From Polietes domitor (taxonomy: Eukaryota; Arthropoda; Insecta; Diptera; Muscidae), in assembly GCA_947397865.1 (NCBI GenBank), contig OX377620.1, forward strand, positions 117,093,085-117,157,084: a stretch of DNA of 64,000 nucleotides, in the 5' to 3' direction. Below, piece after piece: positions 11,401 to 23,996 of this stretch (its first letter is position 1; every line of letters begins with the position of its first letter). The position numbers and the translations under genes were made by a program. Under the pieces are notes generated by a model. The model saw only the letters and a list, made by a program, of their open reading frames with translations. It was not told where the DNA came from and did not search any database.

Positions 11401-13459
11401 ATCCCTTTTATAACAACATTAATTGATGACGATCCCAATTTCACTACATCCGAATCACAAGATGAGCATCATTTTCACTTCTTCAGGTGCTCCCTTTTTG
11501 TTGTGTGCAGAATGTGTTCCAACTAAAACCTAAATAGAGATTACTTTAACATGTGGTTTAAAGATCCTTTCAAGTGATCACATTTACGTTAATTTTGATT
11601 CAGTGCAGTTTTCTATGTCTGACTGGCCCACTGTTTTCTAATTAAGAGCGACTTATTGTCTGACTCATTAGATCTGTAACAAAGCCCAGCCCTTGTTAGG
11701 CTGGCTAACAGCGGAAACCTGAAGTGGAAACACATTGAACCCCGATTATGGTTAAAAACACACAGGCACGCATACACATATGAACCCAAAACAACAACAG
11801 AACAGAACAACAACAGCTACAGCATCATCAACATTAACATGTCAATGTCATTTCAAATTAGTTGACAAAAACTGATAATAAACCGCATAAACAAATGATG
11901 GAAACCAACAAAAAATAATAAAATAATATTGTGCACTTGGAACTCCCTTCACAGGTAAGACGATGACAGTTTACACCGTTTCCAATTGAAAATCGAATTA
12001 AAGAAATTAAGAACAAAAATTAATATTGAAATTAAAAGAAATTTAAATGCGAATTAATAAAATGTCTATAAAATGAATATGAGATATCCAGAACAGAGAG
12101 AGTGAGCAACTTCGGGGCCGTAGCTGAAAACCTCTTAAGGGTAAAAAGCGAAAATAATGGCCAAGGAAAGGATCTTGTCTATGTCCGTTTGACATTTAAT
12201 AGACCTGGGTCGAATAGAAAAGAAGTTATAGAAATATTTCCGAAATAATTCGATTTCCAAACACAGTGAGTCGTCATGGTCCATCTGTAGCTTTATTTTA
12301 CTTGTGGTTCGTTCTCTTCTTCAAATCTCAAATATTAACTGGAAATGGTGTAGTTTTGCTTTCAATGTTTAACAACAATAGAATCGATGAATCGAAGGTA
12401 ACACGATAAAGACCATAGAAAGGCGAGAATGGATTCTTCTCGCCCTTTTCTTCGTCACGACTTCTTCCACGACTGACTGCACTGCGTACTATCGATTTAA
12501 CACAAATGACAATTAAACAAGTCATTGACACATCAACAGCCATAACAGACAGACAGACTTAAATGTCATATGACCGATCAAAGTGACAGAGTCACCGTCA
12601 CTCTGTCTACGTTCGTACAACTGTTACTCCAACGACTAACTGACTGCCGGACTGACTGTAACTCCATCCGCAGACTCACTCACTCGCTCACTCAATCCAT
12701 CACACTGCGAAGAGGGCGAAGTATCCGATTACCCAAAGCGATCCATATGGGATTGATTGATTTGAATGGAGACAAACAAACAAACTGAAAAATATTCACT
12801 CAATCGCTCGTTCGATCGCCATGAATGGCTATGACGCGTCGTTCGGCCAGAATGAATGTTTGTTCTATGACTTTTGAGAAAAGACGTTAGACAGACAGAC
12901 GGAAGGTGGTGGAGCAGAGGAACGGACGAGCCAAAGTAAACACAATTTGGCTGGACGTATGTATTTTGATATGTCTGTATGTGATCGTCGGTTTATTTTG
13001 AATGAAATGAATAAATATTTTTCTTAAAAAGTTGTTACAATTCTTAATTTGAAATCGTATCTTTGGGGCATTTAACATGATTTCCTTTACTTACTACCGT
13101 CCGTTCTCCAAAGAAGCGTGGGATTTTTTTCCCGCATCGTTCGTCGTCTCTTTCGCCGTTGTCGTTGTTGCTGCTGTAACTCTGCTGGGTATTCTATCGT
13201 TCGCCAGTTTAGAAATTGATCCGAGATTTAAGATTACTTTCTTTCTGGCTGTTAGCGATGACATCATTCAGCCGGTAAGCGGAAAGAACGATTGAAAGTA
13301 ACTTAACACTCTTTACGGGAGCATTGTTGAAATTGATCGGGCTTTTGTGGAAATACAATTGAATTCGTGGAAGGTGTTTTCTTACTTATTTTATAAAAAC
13401 TACTAGAGCACACTTATCATTTCAATTTCATAAAATTTGACGAAGGGAAATACATAATT
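11401..13459. other. Unique DNA, no supported gene
   Basis: Higher-complexity DNA without repeat families seen elsewhere. It has GACAGACA and CAACAA low complexity and a small hairpin at about 12580-12606 (GACAGAGT and ACTCTGTC). The ORF at 13077-13295 is hydrophobic but has no recognisable domain. A regulatory or 5' leader role is possible but not shown. Confidence 0.45.
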
Positions 13460-13872
13460 TTTTAAATTTGCGGTTAGGTAGCGCGAAAAACCCGTTTGCG
13501 TGGTACCGTTTTGATCCTTATGGTACGGATATCGAAAGATATTTTTATTTGTCGTGTCTACGCAGTCACACCAATGTACATACCGATTTTTACTATTCTA
13601 ACTGCAACCGCTTGATTGGTACCATTTCTATCCCTTTCGCCCATTTTCCGTCTAAAAGTACAAATATTTTATGTTTCGCGTCTACACAGTCAGATAAATG
13701 CATACACCGAATTTCTCGATTTTATTTTCAGCGGTTTGGTTGGTACAATTTGTCTTTTTCGTTTCCAATTGTATCCCTTACAAAGTACAAATTTCGAAAA
13801 GTATCTCTATTTTACGTGTCTACGTAAAAACACACCGAATTTCATGTTTCTAGCTGTTGTCTTATCATTGGT

Positions 13873-15017
13873 ACCCTCCACCTCCAGGATGGGGGTATAC
13901 TAACTTTGTCATTCCGTTAGTAACACCTAGAAATATCGACCTGAGACCCTATAAAATGTATATATTCTTGATCGTCATAAAATTCTAAGACGATCGAGAC
14001 ATGCGCGTCCGTCTGTTGAAAGCACGCTAGCATATAAACGAAAAGAGCTAGATCGGTTGGGATTGAAACTGGGCGAAATCGGCCAAAGGGAAAAAATTTT
14101 CCCTCACAAGGACTAAAAATACTCATAATATTCCCTTATATTTTAGAGTAGTTAAACACAGTTTTTCAATATGTCTGCTTGTACTTGCTTGATATTGGGT
14201 GTGCGCAATCCCCCTATAACTGAAATCGGGCAAAAAGGGATAAAAATGGTACCTTTCAAACGACAACAGCTAGAAACACGATGTGTACATTCCTCTAATT
14301 GAGTAGATACAGAATATGAAACTATTTTTCCAAATTCGTACTTTTTAGCGATAAAATGGGAATAGAGGGATAAAAATGGTACAAACCAAACGGATGCACC
14401 TAGAATAATGAAAGTCGGTGTATAAATTCCTGTGATTGCGTAGACACGTAAACTTTTTGGGGTTAAATGGAAAAAAGGGTTAAAAATAGTACCAACCAAA
14501 TGACCGTAGCTAGAGTCATGAAATTCGGAATATACATTCCTCTGACTGTGTAGACACGAAAAATAAAAGGTTTTTTCCTCATTCGTACTTTCAGGGGATA
14601 CAATGGGTACAGAGGGATAAAAATAGTACCATCTAAACGACTTACTACAATGATGAAATTGGGTGTGCACATCCCTCTTATTTCATAGACACGTAAAATA
14701 AAGAGATTTTAGAAAGCGGTATTCTTAAGGGGGTAAAATAGACAAAAGGGGATAAAAATGGTACCTACCAAATGGCCGCAGCTAGAGTCATGGAATTCGG
14801 TGTATTCATTGCTCTGAATGCATATACACGCAAAATAAAAAGATTTTTCCAAATTCCTACTTTTTACTTTTACGGGAAAAAATTGGTTGAATCATGAAGT
14901 TAGGTTATTTTGCACTATGTACTTGTGGTAAAAGATTTTCAAAATTTAAAATAGAATGGAAATACACCCAACTGTAGCACCCATATCTACCAATATTTAT
15001 GGTATTAAGCTTTTTTG

Positions 15018-15081
<64 letters not shown>

Positions 15082-15356
15082 TTTTTTTTTAATTGATTTG
15101 AAGTATTATTTTTATATATAGTGTAAGCGTATTGGTAGCCTTGTCTTGTAAGTGGGGTTTGAAGTAATAAAAATATTATATTTATTTGTTAAATTATTTT
15201 TCCAATATTTGTATTTGTTTTGGTTTGGCTATATTAAAAAATATATTTTCCTGTAATATTACTGCACTTCTACAAAAATCAACAGCCTCTGTGGAATGCA
15301 ATCCAAGGTGGAGGGTATATAAAGTTCGGCTCGGCCGAACTTAACGCCTTTTTTAA
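13873..15356 (+). mobile_element. Family B HINE, full length, nested in another B
   Basis: It starts TACCCTCCACCTCCAGGATG, then GGGGTATACTAACTTTGTCA, and has a GTCY core (GCGTCCGTCTGTTG) near 14005. Body units carry GGGATAAAAATGGTACC at 14237, 14367, about 14477, 14614 and 14749. A long TA microsatellite follows. It ends with GTGGAGGGTATATAAAG and hairpin TTCGGCTCGGCCGAA. Its opposite orientation within a B host shows two separate insertions. Confidence 0.85.
15019..15076. repeat. (TA)n microsatellite
   Basis: About 29 uninterrupted TA units near the 3' end of the family B copy, at the place where other B copies have only a short TATATATA. This is the proto-microsatellite position of mini-me-type elements. 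Confidence 0.95.
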
Positions 15357-15733
15357 TTGTTTTTTTGTACTTTTTGGTGATTACACGTTACTAGAGCAAG
15401 GTACGAAACAAATTTCAAGTGTATAAAAATCGAAAAATATACTATTTAATATTAGGTGTATTTCCAGTCCTTGTTAGTCCTCGGAGCCGATTTCGCTCAC
15501 TTTCAATCCTTACCGATCTGCAACCATAAGACACATTTACTGAAAATTTGAACTTCCTAGCTCATTACGTTCGGAAGCTAGCGTGCTTTCAACAGACAGA
15601 CATATATGGCTAAATCGTCTTAGAATTTTACCTGGATACAGAATATTTATGGGGTCTCCGTTGAATATTTCAAGGAGTTACAAACGGAATGACAAAGTGA
15701 ATATACACCCATCCTGGAGGTGGGGGGTATAAA

Positions 15734-17830
15734 AATAACAACATGGAATAGTTCTCAAACGTTTCAAGCTACTTCAACCATAAAGAGTTGAGCTATTTCA
15801 CCATGATTTCTGCATAGGCAGGCTAGGCGACTTTTTACTAGTTCCAAAAATGTTTTTAAGTAAATTTACTAACCTATTTTGAGTATATGTACTATTTCTT
15901 CATATCTTCATATCATATCTACTTAGATTTCCTTCTCGTAGCGAAATTTTAGCTAAACTGGAGTAAAATTGTTAAACTAAATTGGAGTATGGATTTTACT
16001 GAGTATATTAGTAATATTTTCTCTGCAAATCACATAGTCAGAAGTGTACACAATACAATTTCGCTCCCGGGAACGATTTACCGGGATTCCCGGCCATTTT
16101 TCATTCCCGGGAATTGCTCTTCACTAAATTTTCCCATTACGACTTATATCAATAAGGCTTTTTAGTTTATAATTTAGTTTCCGTGATTCTGTAGTGTCAT
16201 ATCTGAGTAGTTTTCTAAAGAAAGGTCAGAGCTTGTGCAAGTTAAAGAGAAAGTCAGACCAGTATTAGTGACGTTTATGTTAAAATCGACACACTTTCGT
16301 ATTCGGGCTAAAAAAATCAAAGGATACTGTTTGTCTTCAATAAAAACATAAAGAAATTATCTAAAATTTAATTTATTTTATATTTTATTTATTTTTATTT
16401 TATATTAAGTTATCCTTAACAAACCATCACAAATTTTTGCTTGTTTTGGGAGTAATAAAAAATTCAATAAACTATCATTAAGTTTAGTTCATTATTTCTC
16501 TTAGCAATTTCATGGAATGAAAATTACCTTCTATATTTAACATACAGTAATTAATTAAAATTACTTTTATTCTTATCGTTATTTAATAATAATTTCCTAT
16601 TGAACCTAAGATCGATGAGTTCTACGAGAAGAAGACCTTTGCATTTTTAAGACATTTAAAAAATATATTCTTTTAATGTGGTGTTTAAGGTGTTAAAGTT
16701 TATACATATTTGCTATTTTAAAGAAAATCTATTAGACAAATATAAAACTTTGTAAGTGTATTTGGAATTAGTCAGACAACGCACCGCAACTGTATACACA
16801 TATCTGAACCGATTTTCTTCAAAATCGGCCATCGATCCTATATTATCTAAACATCTGCAAACTTTTACTGACGCTTTAATTTTTATAATTATTATTTTTT
16901 CTGTTCATCTAGAACAACAAACTCCCTTGAAGGCTTTAGTTTCGAAAATAAGAAAAGTGTTCTTAGTGTTTGTACGAAATGAAGACTTCACTTAGAGATT
17001 TGAGTATCTTGCTTGAAAAAATGACCCAGAACCCCCAGAGGCAACAACATATATAGGCTCACCCAAATACTAAATCAAGGAGATTTTATTGTCAGAATTC
17101 TTTAATTGTGATATTATCGAAGACAGTTGCACCGAAATAAATGTCAAAATATTCTTTGTTCATATATGATTAGTCCAAAAATAATATTTTATATTAAAAT
17201 AATATAAGGGTCATTCCAAAATAAATCTACACACAAAAAAGCCCCTTTCGATATATATAAAATTTTGCTGGTTTGTTGTCCTCGTTGCAGCGAACTTTTT
17301 GACGTTAAAATTTTGGCATTATTCAAATTAGTTTATATTTTATGATTCCTTAAAGTTGGCAATTTACAGTGTTGGTACTCAAGGACCTACTAATGCCATG
17401 ATGATCCCATCCTAACGTTTTATTGAAAATTTTGGGCTATTTTCGGACAAAGACCAAAAGGCGTTATGTAAGGATATTCAAGAACAATTTATTGTGTCGT
17501 CAAGAGCTGCCCGATGATACCTAAGAATTTATAATCCGATGATGCAGGCGGACAATAATTCAACTTAAAATAGTGTATCTATTTCTACAAACACAATTAA
17601 CAATTAGTCAATATTTGACGAATCATTAAATGCAAACTAAAAAAATGTAAAAACTGAATAATGCCAACATTTTAATGTCAAAAAGTTTAGTATTTTTATT
17701 GGACATCAATTCGTAAAATAATGTGAGCTCTGAACTGGAATGAAAACCCGGTATTTTACTGTAACTCATGATTTTGGGGTGTGTTTGGAAAATTTCAAAT
17801 ACAGATTCTTGTTCTGTTCGACAATACCCA
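15734..17830. other. Unique AT-rich DNA with a possible hAT-like relic
   Basis: No gene seen. At 16070-16125 there is a cluster of CCCGGGAA and TTCCCGG motifs resembling the ends of the hAT element at 824-1873, probably a relic. An ORF at 16756-16995 shows no known domain. Confidence 0.4.
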
Positions 17831-18007
17831 CACTGAAAGAATTTTCCTTCATAATATTTATGAAGCGATTTCATAAAAGGTTTTTCATAAATTTAGTGAA
17901 TTTTTCTTATTATAAATGAAACTTCATAAATAAAAAATACAATTTTTTCATAAACATTTCATAGAATAAAATTGCTAAATTAGTGAAACTAAGTGCCATA
18001 AAATCAA

Positions 18008-20322
18008 ACAAGTAAAAACGGCGTTAAGTTCGGCCGAGCCGAACTTTATATACCCTCCACCATGGATTGCATTCCACAGAGGTTGTCGGTTTTCGTAGAA
18101 GTGCAGTAATATTACAGGAAAATATAAATTTTTTAATATAGCCAAACCAAAACAAATACAAATTTTTGATTTGAACTGGGATATTGTCCTGGCTCAAGAC
18201 CATTTTGCTTCTATATTTAATAGAATGCAAATTTATTTACAAATGGCATGGTGACATTTATTACCTGGCTGCAGACTACCACGATCATGATTTCGACCAT
18301 GTCAAAAGTCTTTTCAAGTGGCTTCGCAGCGACTTTTCAACATCAAACCCGGCCTCTATAAGGAGATGATTCTCACAAACGAACGAGAATCACAACTCAC
18401 TTGCCGAATTTGCGTTTAAAAAATCGTAACCAAGTGGCTTCGCAGCGACTTTTCAACATCAAACCCGGCCTCTATAAGGAGATGATTCTCACAAACGAAC
18501 GAGAATCACAACTCACTTGCCGAATTTGCATTTAAAAAATCGCACCAAGTAATAAAGCTGCGAAGCCACTTGAAAAGACTTTTGACATGGTCGAAATCAT
18601 GATCGTGATAGTCTGCAGCCAAGTAATAAATGTCACCATGCCATTTGTAAATAAATTTGCATTCTATTAAATATAGAAGCAAAATGGTCTTGAGCCAGGA
18701 CAATATCCCAGTTCAAATCAAATATTGATTACAGACCAAAAAAATGCAAACGAAAAAACTAAAACAAATACAAATATTGAAAAAATAATTATATAATATT
18801 TTAATTATATCAAACCATTATCTACTTCAAATCAAAAAATAAATATTCTTATATTTATACTTTCAAAAAGCTTAAATACCATAAATATTGGAAGATAGTG
18901 GGTGCTACAGTTGGTTGTACTTCCATTCTATTTTAATTCCAAAAGTACAAATTTTGAAAATCCACTATCAGACGTCCATGAGCAAAGTGCAAAATAACCT
19001 AACTTCATGATGCAACCAATTTTTGCCGTAAAAGAAAAAGTATGAATTTGGAAAAAAACTTTTTATATTGCGTGTTTATGCAGTCAGAGGAATGTATACA
19101 CCGAATTCCATGATTCCAGCTGCGCCCATTTTGTTGGTACCATTTTTACCCCTTTGACATTTCTACGCAATTAGAATTTCATCATTCTAGCTGTAATCGT
19201 TTAATTGGTACTTTTTTATCCCCCCTGTACCATTGTATCCCTTGAAAGTACGAATTTCGAAAAATCCGTTTATTTTTCGTGTCTACGCAGTCAGAGGAAT
19301 GTATACTCCGAATTACATGACTCTAGCTGCGGTCATTTGGTTGGTACTGTTTGTATCCCCTTTTTTCTTTTTAACCCGAAAAAGTACGAATTTCGAAAAA
19401 TCTGTTTATGTTAAGTGCCTACGCAACCAGAGGAATGTATACACCGAATTTCATTATTCCAGGTGTAGCCGTTTGGTTGGTACCATTGTTATCCCTCCGT
19501 ACCCATTGTATCCCTTGAAAGTACGAATTTGGAAAAAAACCTTTCATTTTTCATGTCTACGTAGTCAACGGAATGTATACTCCGAATTTCATGACTCTAG
19601 CTGCGGTCATTTGACTGGTACTATTTTTATCCCCTTTTTCAGTTTAACCCCAAAAAGTACGAATTTTAAAAAATCCGTGTATTTTACTTGTCTATGCAAT
19701 CAGTGGAATGTATACACCGAATTTCATTATTCTAGGTACAGCCGTTTGGTTGGTACCATTTTTATCGCTCTATTCCCATTTTACTCCTTAAAAGTACGAA
19801 TTTGGAAAAAATACTTTTATATTATGTATCTACTCAATTAGAGGAATGTACACACCGAATTTCGTGTTTCTAGCTGTTGTCGTTTAATATGTACCATTTT
19901 TATCCCTTTTTTGCCCCTTTTCACCCCCTACAAATAAAAATCACTTTAGGGTACACGTTTTTGCTGTAGGGGGAATGCTCATACCAAATATCAAGCAAAT
20001 ATAAACAGACATATTCAAAAGACATGCTTAAATACGCTAAAATATTAGGGATTATTATGGGTATTTTTAGTCCTTGTGAGGCAACAAATTTTCCCTTTGG
20101 GCCGATTTCGCCCCATTTGAATTCCGAACGTTCTAGCTTCTTTCGTTTAGATGCTAGCGTGCTTTCAACAGACGGGCGGACGGACATGGTTAGATCGTCT
20201 TGGAATTTTATGACGATCAATAATATATTTACTTTATAGGGTCTCAGGTCGATATTTTAAGGTGTTGCAAACGTAATGACAAAGTTAGTATACCCCCATC
20301 CTGGATGTGGAGGGTATAAAAA
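18008..20322 (-). mobile_element. Family B HINE with long tandem body
   Basis: It begins ACAAGTAAAAACGGCGTTAA with hairpin TTCGGCCGAGCCGAA and TATATACCCTCCACC. It carries a palindromic insertion at 18165-18722. Body units repeat from about 19080 to 19900 with GAGGAATGTATACACCGAAT-type blocks. It then has AGGGATTATTATGGGTATTT, GCTAGCGTGCTTTCAACAGA, a GTCY core (CGGGCGGACGGACATG), and ends CATCCTGGATGTGGAGGGTA. The 202-codon ORF here is read-through of the repeats. Confidence 0.85.
18165..18722. mobile_element. Palindromic fold-back element with 116-bp core repeats
   Basis: Two 166-bp arms, 18165-18330 and 18557-18722, are near-identical inverted copies (TTTGATTTGAACTGGGATAT outward, GTGGCTTCGCAGC inward). 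Between them a 116-bp unit is tandemly repeated (18315-18430 and 18431-18546). The B sequence ACAAATACAAAT occurs on both sides of the insertion. Mirror-image 61-65 codon ORFs on both strands reflect the palindrome and start at TTG; I do not call them genes. A partial copy lies at 28747-28972. Confidence 0.85.
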
Positions 20323-20900
20323 TCATTTCATTGTGTTAAATAAAAAATCTTAAATATTATGAAATGTCTGTCATAAATCAAATGAAGGATTTTGTTGTTT
20401 TTATGAAACGTTTCATTACTTAGATTTTTAGTGTGCTGACTTTATTCGCTTGATTGCTAGCAATTCTGATTTCTCCTATGCTAACTCTGACATAAATATG
20501 CACCCTGATTTAGGTCATTGATATACACATCGCAAAGATTCTCGCAATGATGGTATGTGTCGACGGGTTAGTCAGACGTTTTTTCTTTGTTTATAATGGA
20601 AACTTCAGTATAAATTACTAATGTTTATGAAACTTTTTCATAAGATTAATGAATTTTCTTTATTTAATTTTAATTTTTTTCATAAGTTAAATTATCAAAA
20701 ATAAAGAACAAAATTCATGAATTCTATGAAGAACTGCATTTCATAGTTGCTAAGAAATGCAATGACCCTTTACATTGATTTGTGCTTTATGAAACATGTT
20801 TCATACATTGCATGAGGTGCTTCTTTGGCTACTTTTTAATGAAAATTTTCATTGAGGTTGAGACAAAATCATAAATATTATGAAGATAATTCTTTCAGTG

Positions 20901-21620
20901 TATGAATTTGACTACCGACAAATTGCAAACTATTTTTAGCAAAATATTTATCGAATCGTCTGAATTATAGTCGTAATAAAATTAGATTTTTAAGTCTTGG
21001 GTACTAGTGACTGATACGTATTCGGTATATAAATAAATCGTGAGGCTGAATATGTTATGGCAACTGACTACGCAGAGTAAAGGTTACCCTGCAGGAGGAT
21101 TAAATAAAATTTTGAAAATTTTTGGTGTGTTTTATTTAAATCTGTGATCTTATTGAATCACCCTATTTATATAAGTCTGACCAGATCTAGCCATTTAGTG
21201 TGTTTTTCACGCCTCCTCTCTGCGTTTCCGCATCCAAGGAAGTTTAATATACATACATATTTTTCCGAGTAATAGTCTCGCCTAACAATGACCGAATTAC
21301 TTTAGGCCATCATAACTTTAATCTCACAACAATGGCAGAAAAAACAGAAAAAAAAACATCAAAAAATAACAATTTAATGCGAAAGTTGGTTGGGTATCTT
21401 TCAGATACACACTCAGGCCGAATGTTGAATTCACCTCTGCTGCCAGAACCAACTCACGCGTGTGTTCCACACCAAGATGTGTGTGCGCGTGAGTATCTGT
21501 GTGAATTGGTTGCTCTGTTACTCTGAGTGTGCTGCTCTCTCAACACTCAACTTGCCTTGTTGCCGCACTGTGACAATGGAAGGCGAAATTCACCACTTTT
21601 GAAAACTCCGCCCCTTTAAT
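20901..21620. other. Unique DNA, no gene seen
   Basis: No repeat copies or coding features. It contains a GTGTGTGCGCGTG tract near 21480. Confidence 0.45.
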
Positions 21621-21890
21621 TTAAGTGTTGATTTCCGTGAGCGTTAAATTCCGTTCCTCCAGCTGGTTGACATTAACATCATCACATTTGGGTCCATTCA
21701 GCTGCTGCTGCTGCTGCAACACCACCACCAGTAGAGTGTGAGTCTTGCGCGTCGTATCTTTTTGTCTTTGTTTCGCCAACGAAGTGCTCTCTGCCTCCGC
21801 CAGGCTGTGCGTTCGGAACATCCTTCCTTGGGTTGGCTGTTGCGGCTGGTGTGGCATCATCATCATGCTCATCATGGTGGCTCTCCATGT
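21621..21890 (-). other. Possible host exon or 5' leader, uncertain
   Basis: Two overlapping minus-strand frames are open with non-random composition: one is rich in H, D and A, the other has MMMMPHQPQQP and a QQQQQ run. A splice-acceptor-like AAAATTATCAG ends just before the first ATG (about 21888). CAG, CAT and CAC repeats can by themselves open several frames. I see no clear GTAAGT donor or known domain. It could be a coding exon, a leader, or simple-repeat DNA. Confidence 0.2.
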
Positions 21891-23129
21891 CGCTGATAAT
21901 TTTAAAAGTAAATTATTAATTAAATGCTTTTTATTTGGCTTTTTGCAGAAATATAATAATTGTCATTGCTTATAGTTTAGTCCCTTTTGTTGGTCGATTC
22001 ATCCGGGCAAAGTGGGTGGCAAATGTGTGTGTCCTTTAGCCGTCCCGCCTAATTTGCTCGTCTCTTTTTTGTTGTTATTATTACTTGGCATACGAGTTTG
22101 TGCGTTTATCAGCAAAAATAAAACTTCTCCATAAGTTTATGTGCGTTCAGACAGGACGGAGTTTGTTTGTGCTGCTGCTTCTGCTGCTGTTGCTGTATCC
22201 TTTGTCTGCTGCCTTCGTACAGGATGTTAAGTAAAAAAGCATTTTACAAGTTATTTTATGGCATTTAAGGCAGTTTTACGTTCGCCTTTTTTCTTTTTCT
22301 TTCTTTCTTTCACTTTTTGTTATCTTGTATGACATCATTAAATTACAAACCAGAGACGAAAAGAGAAAAAGTGAAAATTTTCCTCAAGGATGCTGAGCAA
22401 ACGTATGACGGCAAAAAGTTGTTTTCCTTGTGATTTAAATAATGCGTATGTATTGTATAAGCGCATATGTATGTGCAAATGGAAAACTAATCGCAGTTGA
22501 CAGTGTTTGGCAACTCTTTGTATCCTGTAATATCATATAGGCAATTTTTCCAAGTCTATTACATTTCGTTTCAAGGCAATCCAGGCACGACTTGATTGGT
22601 ATGTTATTCGGTTACACTTATTACGTACATTAGGGCGTTCCATTCGGCCAAAACTGCTGAATATGGCAAAACTAAAACAATCTTTAAAAATAATATCGCT
22701 GCTGCCGACATCTCACATGAGCAATGCAGCGCATTCTGCAAACAACTAATTGTGTAGCTAAAAGGAATTCTGGTATGGAAAGGATGTCATATAGCCGGTC
22801 CTACCCAAGGGTTTTAATTGCAAATATTGGATGTATGGAAATGTAACATTTTAAATTTTATTTTTACGTGTCCATTATTGCATACAGTTGTATAAAATCT
22901 ACCCCAAAAAATTAAGAATATTTTTTATAAAATACCAATTTTTATCGGAGATACCTTTAATATTTGTATTATAACTTTGTTAATATAAGGCCATAACTTC
23001 AATCTTTTCACGTCTATAAATATTAAAATATAAAATGTATTTTATTCTGGAAACTAGTGAAAATATAGCTTATAATCAATAGTATAAACATAAAATGTAA
23101 ACTCATTCCCAACCTGCATAGTTTCGAAA
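21891..23129. other. Unique DNA, no gene seen
   Basis: Contains CTG-rich low complexity near 22170-22210 and pyrimidine runs near 22285-22315. No repeat family from elsewhere in the window occurs here. Confidence 0.45.
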
Positions 23130-23480
23130 ATGATAATGATGAAATTGTATTGTATGATAGTGGCGCAATCGCATCTTGGAGATATGTCATGTATCATCCA
23201 AATGTTTGTAGAGTTCATTTATAAACCGTATCTATCACGTACCTTAACAACTGTGGACAACCGCAATGTATTACGATTCTTTCTTATCAATATCGCCAAT
23301 AATTATTTTCCTGTCTTATCTACGATCCAACAAGATTTCTTAGATTTTAAACACGTACAAGACTCAAATGTAGTGCATGTGCAAGTAGCAACGTCGAAAG
23401 GCTTATCAGATTACTCTAAAAAACTTGAATTTCTTTTTGTGATATATGCATATTACCATAGGAGATACTTTCCGAAGTAG
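23130..23480 (+). CDS. Hypothetical 116-codon ORF, uncertain
   Basis: An ATG-initiated open frame of 116 codons lies in non-repetitive sequence, longer than most chance ORFs outside the repeats. It has an N-terminal MIMMKLYCMIVAQSHLG, no clear membrane segment and no domain I recognise. There is no visible promoter, splice or polyadenylation context beyond AT-rich flanks. It may be chance or a decayed gene fragment. Confidence 0.15.
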   Translation: MIMMKLYCMIVAQSHLGDMSCIIQMFVEFIYKPYLSRTLTTVDNRNVLRFFLINIANNYFPVLSTIQQDFLDFKHVQDSNVVHVQVATSKGLSDYSKKLEFLFVIYAYYHRRYFPK

Positions 23481-23728
23481 GATAATTGTATAACTCGTCT
23501 CATAGTTACAATGGTAACGGAGCAATTTATAATTGAATTCACCCGATTAAGCCGTTACAACGCATGTATGGTGTGGAACAATAAAAATGCAGAAAAAATG
23601 CCGTACTAAGTAAAATACATACTCCAATTTAGCTCAACAGTTTTACTCCATCTTTGTAAAAAATCATTAAAAATAAGAAAATTTATGTTTCCTTATTTTA
23701 AATTCATAGTAAATAGTTCATGTACTAG

Positions 23729-23730
<2 letters not shown>

Positions 23731-23784
<54 letters not shown>
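23731..23784. repeat. (TA)n microsatellite
   Basis: About 27 TA units. Followed by AACTAGAAACAACTG and TTTTAGCCCTTCTTTA, which resemble a worn family A 3' end. Confidence 0.95.
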
Positions 23785-23790
<6 letters not shown>

Positions 23791-23996
23791 TTCTATTTGA
23801 ATTATATTTGAACTAGAAACAACTGTCCGATTTTAGCCCTTCTTTATTACTTTTTATTTGCGTTTTGTATAGTCTGAAGCAAATATTGCCAAAAAATCAA
23901 GATAGGTGAATTCTGAAGTCAGAATCTATACTGAAATCTTTCGAAAATGAGTCCAATCATTTTTGGTTTACAATTGAATTGACCAAATTAAAAAAA

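Larger units (their letters stand above)
13460..15733 (-). mobile_element. Family B HINE split by a second B copy
   Basis: Degenerate B units occupy 13490-13870. After the inserted B copy the element resumes at 15357 and runs through CAGTCCTTGTTAG, GCTAGCGTGCTTTCAACAGA, the GTCY block CAGACAGACAT and GGTGTTACAAACG-like sequence, to the 5' end CATCCTGGAGGTGGGGGGTA at 15732. The hairpin end is missing on the left. Confidence 0.7.
17831..20900. mobile_element. Terminal-inverted-repeat element (family E) containing a B copy
   Basis: The left end CACTGAAAGAATTTTCCTTC with CATAATATTTATGA is matched inverted on the right by TCATAATATTATGA-like sequence and GATAATTCTTTCAGTG ending at 20900. The family B element at 18008-20322 splits it. 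Without that insertion it is about 755 bp, AT-rich and rich in TTCATAA. Similar ends occur at 43861-44620 and 59636-59887. No transposase was found; superfamily unknown. Confidence 0.7.

Noticed and set aside
13077..13295. 72-codon ORF with a hydrophobic run
   Set aside because: Short, with low-complexity GTTGTTGCTGCTG; the reverse strand looks like a CAGCAACAACG-type leader. No splice or domain support.
18184..18703. Identical protein frames on both strands (61 and 65 codons)
   Set aside because: They mirror each other because the DNA is palindromic; starts are TTG and no domain is visible.
19233..19841. 202-codon open frame on the plus strand
   Set aside because: It lies entirely in family B tandem units. 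The repeat period is not kept in one frame, so successive units are read in different frames. The same kind of ORF appears at 2782-3207, 14152-14670 (minus) and 24711-25160.
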